From NCBI GenBank assembly GCA_016222925.1, contig JACRQB010000094.1, positions 1-11,741 on the forward strand: a DNA stretch of 11,741 bases, written 5' to 3'. The stretch's first letter is position 1. Each line of letters begins with the position of its first letter. The DNA is from Nitrospirota bacterium (lineage in GTDB: Bacteria; Nitrospirota; Nitrospiria; Nitrospirales; Nitrospiraceae). Below the pieces are notes generated by a model, which saw only the letters and a list, made by a program, of their open reading frames with translations, was not told the origin of the DNA and made no database searches. Of the stretch, positions 7,032-11,741 are shown in pieces. Made by a program: the position numbers and the translations under genes.

Positions 7032-8303
7032 ATGTCTGAACCCACCATTATCTGCCCGAACTGCAAGACCGAGATCAAGCTGACAGAATCCCTCGCCGCT
7101 CCCTTGATCGAGTCAACCCGTCGCGACTATGAGAAGCGGCTGGCGCTGAAAGACACGGACATTGCCAAGAAAGAAGAGTCGCTACGCGAGCGAGAAGCCG
7201 CTGTTTCAATAGCCACGCAAGCGATTGACGATCAGGTGGCCGAGAAGCTGGTGCTGGAACGCGCGAAGATCGTCACAGAGGAATCCAAGAAGGCCAAGCT
7301 CGCCCTGCAAACGGATATCGACCAGAAGACGAGAGAACTCGCCGAACTTCAAGATGTCCTCACTCAGCGCGACGTCAAACTCGCTGAGGCGCAGAAGGCT
7401 CAAGCCGATCTCATCCGGCAAAAGCGCGAACTGGACGATGCCAAGCGTGAGCTAGAACTCACGGTCGAAAAGCGCGTCCAAGATGGGCTCTCTGTCACCC
7501 GCGAACAGGCCAAGAAGGAAGCTGAGGAAGGACTCAAGCTCAAGGTGATGGAGAAGGAGCAAACCATCGCCTCCATGCAGACCCAGATCGAGGAACTCAA
7601 GCGCAGGGCTGAACAGGGATCGCAGCAGCTCCAGGGCGAAGTCCAGGAACTCGAGCTGGAAGCTGTGCTTAGAACAAAGTTCCCGAGAGACACGATCGAA
7701 CCGGTCCCCAAAGGCGAATTCGGCGGCGATGCGCTTCAGCGGGTCATCGGCCCTCTCGGTCAGCAGTGTGGAACGATCTTATGGGAATCCAAACGGACCA
7801 AAAATTGGAGTGACGGCTGGTTAGCCAAACTTCGCGACGATCAGCGGACTGCGAAGGCTGAGATCGCTGTGATTGTGAGTCAAACGCTCCCGAAGGGCGT
7901 GGAGTCCTTTGATCTGATTGAAGGAGTCTGGGTGACACATTCACGAACCATGCTTTCCGTTGCGCTCGCGTTGCGCCACTCGTTAATCGAGATTGCCTCA
8001 GCTCGGCAAGCACTTGATGGCCAACAGACCAAGACCGAAATGGTCTATCAGTATCTGACCGGCCCACGGTTCCGCCATCGCGTCGAAGCCATCGTTGAGG
8101 CGTTCTCGTCAATGCAGGAGGATCTGGATAGAGAGAAGAAAGCCATTACGAAGCAATGGGCCAAGCGGGAGGAACAGATCGAGCGGGTCATGCAAGCGAC
8201 CGTTGGCATGTATGGTGACTTACAAGGGATTGCAGGAAAAACGCTGCAGGAGATCAAAGGCCTGAGCTTGCATGCGCTGACTGATGAGAGCCAGGCTATC
8301 TAA
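7032..8303 (+). CDS. DUF2130 coiled-coil protein, possible nuclease
   Basis: This 423-residue protein has three parts. Residues 8-11 are CPNC, half of a zinc-ribbon-like knuckle. About 30-205 is a long, highly charged coiled coil rich in Glu, Lys, Gln and Ala. About 205-415 matches my recollection of the DUF2130 domain: ELELEAVLRTKFPRDTIEPV, GEFGGD (228-233), GTILWESKRTKNWSDGWLAK (247-266), then AEIAVIVS and a helical tail. D233 and the E252-S-K254 strand resemble the D...(D/E)xK core of PD-(D/E)XK nucleases, suggesting DNA cleavage; this is inference. The ATG at 7032 has a weak GGGA-type ribosome binding site; the 153-bp gap before it has only a weak promoter candidate (TTGAGC 6980-6985, GATACT 7004-7009). 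Its stop shares one base with the start of the OLD-family gene, so the two are translationally coupled. Sampled base composition (53% GC over 7321-7380) is close to the surrounding genome. Confidence 0.85.
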   Translation: MSEPTIICPNCKTEIKLTESLAAPLIESTRRDYEKRLALKDTDIAKKEESLREREAAVSIATQAIDDQVAEKLVLERAKIVTEESKKAKLALQTDIDQKTRELAELQDVLTQRDVKLAEAQKAQADLIRQKRELDDAKRELELTVEKRVQDGLSVTREQAKKEAEEGLKLKVMEKEQTIASMQTQIEELKRRAEQGSQQLQGEVQELELEAVLRTKFPRDTIEPVPKGEFGGDALQRVIGPLGQQCGTILWESKRTKNWSDGWLAKLRDDQRTAKAEIAVIVSQTLPKGVESFDLIEGVWVTHSRTMLSVALALRHSLIEIASARQALDGQQTKTEMVYQYLTGPRFRHRVEAIVEAFSSMQEDLDREKKAITKQWAKREEQIERVMQATVGMYGDLQGIAGKTLQEIKGLSLHALTDESQAI

Positions 8304-10153
8304 TGCGTCTCGTCGAAGTAGCCCTAAGCAATTTCAGGAGTTACGCAACAGAAACTCGAATAGAGCTAGATCCTTTTACCGTATTGATTGGACGCAACGA
8401 TGCCGGAAAATCCTCTATATTTGATGCCTTAGATATATTCTTCAACGATACACCAATCGAACAGGACGACTGCTCAGTTCAAAATACCCATACGGAAATT
8501 AGGATCTCATGTGTTTTTGACGACCTTCCTCCACAACTAATAATTGATGAACAATATGCAACCAGATTGCAGGATGAATATTTGTTGCGAGCTGACGGAA
8601 AGCTGGAAATCGTTAAAGTCTACAACTGCGCCGGCACTAAAGGAAAACTTTCCAACACTTTTGCAATCGCCTTGCATCCGTTCGGTGCTGGCGTGGACGA
8701 TCTGCTTGGATTAAAGATTGCAGAGCTGCGGGTGCGCGCGCAGCAACGACAAGTTGACCTCACCAATTGCAACCAAGCCATCAAGGCGCAATTGCGACAG
8801 ACAATTTGGGGGCAGGCGAATGAACTTTCGCTTACTGCGCGTGAGGTGAGCCTGGCGAAGGAATCGGGGAAGGAAGTCTGGGAACAATTACAGAAGCATT
8901 TCCCTGTTTATGCTCTGTTCAAGTCAGACCGGGCTAGCACTGATCAAGATGCGGAAGCGCAGGATCCATTGAGAGCTGCAATCAAGGAGGCTGTACGGCG
9001 GCGTGAAGTGGATTTGAATGGGGTAATCGCTGAAATACGACAAGAATTAGAAAACGTTGCATCTCTTACCGTTGAAAAGATCAGGGAGATGAACCCTGAT
9101 CTCGCGAGCCAGCTTCACCCTGAGATCAAAAACAAGAATTGGGAATCGCTCTTTGCCGTTACCCTTACAGGCGAGGATCAGATACCGATCAATAAGCGGG
9201 GCAGTGGTACAAGAAGACTTGTTTTACTTAACTTCTTCAGGGCTAAAGCAGAGGAAGATTCAGAAACCCGAGATGCGGGCATCATCTATGCCATCGAGGA
9301 GCCAGAAACAAGTCAGCACCCTAATCATCAGGTAATGTTGCTGGACGCATTCCAGGATCTAGTGGTTCAAGATCGCTGCCAGATAATGATCACCACCCAC
9401 ACCCCTACACTCGCACGACGTGTGGATCGCCGCACATTGCGCCTGATCACAGCTCAGAGTGGAAGTCCGTTGATTGAAAAAGGCACTGCTGACTCCACGC
9501 TACAGAAGATAAAGAACACATTAGGCGTCTTGCCCGATCACGATATCAAGGCTTTCTTCGGTGTTGAGGGGCGGCACGACATCAACTTCATGAAGCACAT
9601 ATCGCACATTCTCGCAGCTGTTGAACCCGATATTCCCGACCTCGGATTGATGGAACAAATTGGCAAGCTCGTTTTTGTACCGCTTGGGGGGAGTAGTTTG
9701 GACTTGTGGATAACGACTCTCTCAGGACTGCAGCGACCAGAGTTCTATCTTACCGATAGAGATCTACAGCCACCTACCCAACCAAGATACTACCAACAGA
9801 TAGCAGCCTGGCTTGCCCGTGGGTGTACAGCGTGGGCTTCATCAAAAAAGGAATTAGAGAACTACCTTCATCCCAGTGTAATTCTGCCAGAAGCTGCAGG
9901 ATATGTCGGCACAGGTTCAGACTTTGAAGATGTTCCTCTCTTGTTTGCTCAAGCGGTCCATGCAGCTTCGCCTGGGACTTCTGCATGGGCTACCATTTCT
10001 GATGAGAAACGTAGCCATAAAATATCAGCAGCCAAAAAACGCCTCAACACAGTTTGCGCAGGACGCATGACCCCAGAACTCCTGACTCAGTCCGACCCTA
10101 ACGATGACATACGAACCTGGCTTCGAGCCATTGGACAAGCCCTAAATGAATAA
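8303..10153 (+). CDS. OLD-family ATPase with C-terminal TOPRIM nuclease domain
   Basis: The 616-residue product joins an ABC/SMC-type ATPase to a TOPRIM nuclease, the layout of OLD-family proteins, which include the Gabija GajA nuclease and the phage P2 Old protein. Seen in order: an N-terminal strand with NFRSY (10-14), Walker A GRNDAGKS (30-37), an insertion with helical dimerisation-type segments, a signature-like region NKRGSGTRRL (297-306), Walker B IIYAIEEPE (327-335), the H-loop TTHTP (364-368), then TOPRIM motifs VEGRHD (421-426, E422), DRD (485-487) and KKELENYLHP (515-524). All expected catalytic acids are present, so it looks active. Family members cut or nick DNA and many act against phages; the target here is unknown. 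No UvrD-like GajB partner is in the window; the coupled partner is the DUF2130 gene. Sampled stretches are only 37-38% GC, far below the neighbours, which suggests horizontal transfer. An IS3-family element is inserted immediately after the stop codon. Confidence 0.9.
   Translation: MRLVEVALSNFRSYATETRIELDPFTVLIGRNDAGKSSIFDALDIFFNDTPIEQDDCSVQNTHTEIRISCVFDDLPPQLIIDEQYATRLQDEYLLRADGKLEIVKVYNCAGTKGKLSNTFAIALHPFGAGVDDLLGLKIAELRVRAQQRQVDLTNCNQAIKAQLRQTIWGQANELSLTAREVSLAKESGKEVWEQLQKHFPVYALFKSDRASTDQDAEAQDPLRAAIKEAVRRREVDLNGVIAEIRQELENVASLTVEKIREMNPDLASQLHPEIKNKNWESLFAVTLTGEDQIPINKRGSGTRRLVLLNFFRAKAEEDSETRDAGIIYAIEEPETSQHPNHQVMLLDAFQDLVVQDRCQIMITTHTPTLARRVDRRTLRLITAQSGSPLIEKGTADSTLQKIKNTLGVLPDHDIKAFFGVEGRHDINFMKHISHILAAVEPDIPDLGLMEQIGKLVFVPLGGSSLDLWITTLSGLQRPEFYLTDRDLQPPTQPRYYQQIAAWLARGCTAWASSKKELENYLHPSVILPEAAGYVGTGSDFEDVPLLFAQAVHAASPGTSAWATISDEKRSHKISAAKKRLNTVCAGRMTPELLTQSDPNDDIRTWLRAIGQALNE
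10151..10153. repeat. Target-site duplication, left copy (TAA)
   Basis: TAA directly before the insertion-sequence end at 10154 is repeated directly after the other end at 11404-11406. Three bases is the usual duplication size for the IS3 family. This copy is also the stop codon of the OLD-family gene. Confidence 0.7.
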
Positions 10154-10181
10154 TGATCTTCCCCCAATTCTGTGGACACCT
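10154..10181. repeat. IS3-family terminal inverted repeat (right end, IRR)
   Basis: This is the 28-bp end beside the 3' end of orfB, whose stop lies three bases inside it. It starts TGATCTTCCCC and closes with GGACACCT. It matches the opposite end at 21 of 28 bases, with the strongest agreement in the outer CTTCCCC and the inner GACACCT blocks. Confidence 0.85.
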
Positions 10182-10183
10182 GG

Positions 10184-11047
10184 TTAAGCGACTGCGGCCC
10201 TCGCTTCATACTCGGCCGGGGAGTGATAGCCGAGAGTCGAGTGCCGTCGCTGCCGATTATAGAACACCTCGATGTATTCAAAGATATCCTGTCTCGCCTC
10301 TTCACGGGTCGCATAGCGCCGATGGTACACCAGCTCACGCTTGAGCGTCCCAAAGAAACTTTCGACGCACGCGTTGTCCCAACAGTTGCCTTTGCGGCTC
10401 ATACTCGCCGTGATGCCATGCGTGGTCAGCAGCTGCTGGTATGGCCTGGCTGCATATTGACTCCCGCGATCGGAGTGATGCAGGAGTCCCACTGTGGGTT
10501 GGCGCGCGATGAGCGCCATGCGGAGGGCCTGCTCGGGTAAGTCCCCGGTCAGACGCGGGCCCATTGCCCAACCGATGACGCTACGTGAGTACAAATCCAG
10601 CAACACGGCCAGATACAACCAGCCCTCCAGAGTCCAGATGTATGTGATATCGCCAGCCCAGACCCGGTTGGGCTCTGACACCGTGAACTCGCGTTGCAGC
10701 GTATTCGCCGCCACGGGTAGGCGGTGCGACGAGACCGTCGTGGCCCTCCATTGCTTCATGGTTTTAGCTCGAATACCATCCTGATGCATCAGACGAGCCA
10801 CGCGATGCTCCCCAACCCGGTGGCCTTGTGTCCGGAGCGCCCGCCAGATGCGTGGACTGCCGTAGGTTTCCCGCGACTCCTGGTGGACCTCTCGAATGGC
10901 CAAGCGCAGGGTACGCGCCTGGATGGATCGGGGACTCTCCGGCCGTGCGCGCCACGCGTAATAGCCCGCTGCCGACACGGCCAGAGCTCGGCACATCAGC
11001 CGGATCGGATAGCGACGGTCATGTTCCTGAATCGCGCGGTATCTCAT
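10184..11047 (-). CDS. IS3-family transposase OrfB (DDE integrase domain)
   Basis: OrfB supplies the catalytic core of the IS3 transposase. The 287-residue product has an N-terminal HTH_21-like region (YGSPRIWRALRTQGHRVGEH, 62-81) and an rve integrase core with the triad D133 (WAGDITYI), D193 (HHSDRGSQYA) and E229 (VESFFGTLK) plus K236 seven residues later. The C-terminal RRHSTLGYHSPAEYE is typical. The length is full and no defect is visible. Its ATG overlaps the orfA stop, and it lies in the -1 frame relative to orfA, open back past the T TTA AAA slippery site, so the active transposase is probably an OrfAB fusion. Confidence 0.95.
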   Translation of the reverse strand: MRYRAIQEHDRRYPIRLMCRALAVSAAGYYAWRARPESPRSIQARTLRLAIREVHQESRETYGSPRIWRALRTQGHRVGEHRVARLMHQDGIRAKTMKQWRATTVSSHRLPVAANTLQREFTVSEPNRVWAGDITYIWTLEGWLYLAVLLDLYSRSVIGWAMGPRLTGDLPEQALRMALIARQPTVGLLHHSDRGSQYAARPYQQLLTTHGITASMSRKGNCWDNACVESFFGTLKRELVYHRRYATREEARQDIFEYIEVFYNRQRRHSTLGYHSPAEYEARAAVA

Positions 11048-11340
11048 TGGGATTCCCTCGCGAAGAACGCCGCCGCACGTTTTAAAAAATCTCGCTCTTT
11101 CCGCAGCGTCTCGTGTTCTCGTCTCAGCCGTGTGAGCTCGTCCTGCTCGACTCGCATCGCCTGACGCGTGCGGCCCTGTGATTCCGCCTGTCCCTGCTCA
11201 CCCTGCCAACGGTAGAGCAAACTATCTCCAATCCCAAGTTCCCGTGCGACCTGGGCCACGGGCCTCCCCGATTCTCGTATGAGCCGAACGGCTTCTGATT
11301 TGAATGCGTCGGTAAATTGACGTCGTATGGGTGCTGCCAT
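11044..11340 (-). CDS. IS3-family transposase OrfA (DNA-binding part)
   Basis: OrfA is the 98-residue HTH protein that binds the element ends. It opens MAAPIRRQFTDAFKSEAVRL, contains the helix-turn-helix VAQVARELGIGDSLLYRWQ, and ends in a leucine-zipper-like helix (ELTRLRREHETLRKERDFLK) used for multimerisation. The start at 11340 has GGAGG five bases upstream; an ATG six codons earlier (11358) also has a GGAG and cannot be excluded. Near its 3' end it contains the T TTA AAA heptamer that would shift ribosomes into orfB. Confidence 0.92.
   Translation of the reverse strand: MAAPIRRQFTDAFKSEAVRLIRESGRPVAQVARELGIGDSLLYRWQGEQGQAESQGRTRQAMRVEQDELTRLRREHETLRKERDFLKRAAAFFARESQ
11080..11086 (-). 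other. Candidate -1 programmed frameshift site (T TTA AAA)
   Basis: In the orfA frame the codons read TTT TTA AAA CGT, containing the X XXY YYZ heptamer TTTAAAA. A -1 slip here enters a frame with no stop up to the orfB ATG and on through orfB, producing an OrfAB fusion. IS3 elements are known to make their transposase this way. The heptamer lies about 35 bases before the orfA stop, a sensible position; a downstream stimulatory structure was not established. Confidence 0.65.
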
Positions 11341-11375
11341 GCTAACCTCCAATTTCATAATTCTCCCACTTATGG

Positions 11376-11403
11376 AGGTGTCTTCGAAATCAGGGGAAGC
11401 TCA
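11376..11403. repeat. IS3-family terminal inverted repeat (left end, IRL)
   Basis: This is the 28-bp end upstream of orfA, read inward as TGAGCTTCCCC...GACACCT. It is the imperfect match (21 of 28) of 10154-10181. The inner part merges with the short leader that would drive orfA. Confidence 0.85.
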
Positions 11404-11406
11404 TAA
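11404..11406. repeat. Target-site duplication, right copy (TAA)
   Basis: TAA follows the CA tip of the insertion sequence and repeats the three bases before its other end. Removing the element and one copy joins the OLD gene stop directly to ACACCAGATACATCC. Confidence 0.7.
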
Positions 11407-11430
11407 ACACCAGATACATCCTTGGCTAAA

Positions 11431-11436
11431 TATAAT
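11431..11436 (+). promoter_or_regulatory. Consensus -10 box (TATAAT) in AT-rich spacer
   Basis: A perfect TATAAT lies 30 bases before the ATG at 11467. No good -35 is found at the usual distance. The 8-bp inverted repeat ATACATCC (11414-11421) / GGATGTAT (11456-11463) brackets it and could be an operator, but both could be chance in AT-rich DNA. Confidence 0.25.
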
Positions 11437-11466
11437 GGCCACATTTCCTGCTAGTGGATGTATTAG

Positions 11467-11601
11467 ATGAAAATTTTATTCAAACCAAATAAGCCTCTTA
11501 GTCCTACCTTGCGAAAGGTCTTAAAGAAGTTTTGTCATTGCCTAACGCACTATGATGCCCCCAAGAATGATATAGCCTACTGGTATGGTGAGAGAGCATT
11601 A
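11467..11601 (+). pseudogene. 5' remnant of a third gene cut by an IS3 element
   Basis: From ATG 11467 the frame reads 45 codons (MKILFKPNKPLSPTLRKVLK and on, ending NDIAYWYGERAL) and then meets TGA at 11602-11604, which is the terminal TGA of the second insertion sequence. The stop is thus supplied by the element, and the original gene was probably longer. The peptide looks protein-like: a basic N-terminus, then a Tyr/Trp-rich motif DIAYWYGER. That motif reminds me of conserved openings in some uncharacterised accessory-region proteins, but I cannot name the family. The ribosome binding site is weak (GGATG). Before the first element inserted, this ATG stood 60 bases after the OLD gene stop on the same strand, consistent with a third gene of that operon. 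Its other half, if it survives, lies beyond the second element, outside the window. Confidence 0.55.
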
Positions 11602-11741
11602 TGAGCTGCTGCCGGTATAGTTGACACCACCCTACGCTCTTTTAGCTTGCCGTTCGAACTCCATCGGACTGAGATACCCCAATGTGGAATGCCGCCGTCG
11701 GGGATTATAGAAGCGCTCGATGTAATCGAACACGTCGGCTT
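11602..11741 (-). mobile_element. Second IS3-family element, partial (runs off window)
   Basis: The end TGAGCTGCTGCC...GACACC at 11602-11628 has the same TGAGCT tip and the same GACACC block at the same distance as the left end of the first element, marking the orfB-side end of a related IS3 element. A transposase C-terminus lies just inside it. Only the first 140 bases are in the window, so the other end and any duplication (TTA would be expected from the flank 11599-11601) cannot be seen. Confidence 0.85.
11632..11741 (-). CDS. IS3-family transposase OrfB, C-terminal fragment
   Basis: The last 35 codons before a TAG are visible: FDYIERFYNPRRRHSTLGYL followed by SPMEFERQAKRA. This is the diagnostic tail of IS3-family OrfB proteins and resembles, but is not identical to, the tail of the first element (FEYIEVFYNRQRRHSTLGYH). 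The window edge cuts the gene; nothing suggests it is truncated in the genome. Confidence 0.92.
   Translation of the reverse strand, partial: ADVFDYIERFYNPRRRHSTLGYLSPMEFERQAKRA

Larger units (their letters stand above)
10154..11403 (-). mobile_element. Complete IS3-family insertion sequence (1250 bp)
   Basis: The element begins TGATCTTCCCC and ends, read from the other side, TGAGCTTCCCC, so it has the TG...CA tips of the IS3 family. The 28-bp terminal repeats (10154-10181 and 11376-11403) match at 21 of 28 positions. It encodes OrfA and OrfB on the minus strand with a 4-base ATGA overlap and a likely -1 frameshift site, and is bounded by a TAA duplication. All parts look intact, so it may still be mobile. 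The subgroup is not certain; it resembles the IS3/IS51 side of the family. Confidence 0.92.

Noticed and set aside
8303..10153. Calling the OLD gene Gabija GajA
   Set aside because: The domain layout is shared, but the UvrD-like helicase GajB is not adjacent and the coupled neighbour is DUF2130, so only the broader OLD family is supported.
1..11741. CRISPR arrays, tRNA or rRNA genes
   Set aside because: No regularly spaced direct repeats, tRNA-like cloverleaf or rRNA stretches were recognised on either strand by reading.

Overview
The window looks like a chromosomal segment from a bacterium of moderate-to-high GC content. The best guess is a Nitrospira-like member of the Nitrospirota. The grounds are the overall style of the F1 ATP synthase subunits, a single-heme Tll0287-like (DUF3365) protein beside them, and the base composition. 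This is an impression from the sequences, not a search result.

Layout. (1) 105-701 (+) encodes a membrane-anchored protein with one CxxCH heme motif. A hairpin at 776-806 lies between it and the convergent ATP synthase operon. (2) 896-5828 (-) is an F1-only ATP synthase operon in the order atpH-atpA-atpG-atpD-atpC (delta, alpha, gamma, beta, epsilon). The Fo genes atpB, atpE and atpF are not upstream of atpH, so they must lie elsewhere. Two details are odd. The atpA C-terminus runs 73 nt into atpG with an unfamiliar tail, and the atpD-atpC gap of 125 nt carries a perfect 12-bp inverted repeat. (3) 6077-6878 (+) is a secreted or periplasmic HEAT-repeat-like protein whose reading frame is broken in two by a one-base shift near 6245-6257. 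(4) 7032-10153 (+) holds two genes overlapping by one base (TAATG). The first is a DUF2130 coiled-coil protein with a possible PD-(D/E)XK nuclease core. The second is an OLD-family ATPase with a C-terminal TOPRIM nuclease domain. (5) 10154-11403 is a complete IS3-family insertion sequence (1250 bp, TG...CA ends, 28-bp imperfect terminal repeats, TAA target duplication), inserted directly after the stop codon of the OLD gene. (6) 11404-11601 is 198 bp of AT-rich host DNA holding the first 45 codons of a third same-strand gene, cut off by a second IS3-family element that begins at 11602 and runs off the window.

How the parts relate. The left half is housekeeping energy metabolism. The right half is accessory. 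If the first insertion sequence is removed, the truncated third gene would start only 60 nt after the OLD gene. The original arrangement was therefore probably DUF2130 - OLD ATPase/TOPRIM - third gene on one strand, a candidate anti-phage or DNA-processing cassette being eroded by insertion sequences. The OLD gene is clearly more AT-rich than both the DUF2130 gene and the atp genes, which suggests separate origins. The defence role is an inference from the families and context and is not proven by the sequence.
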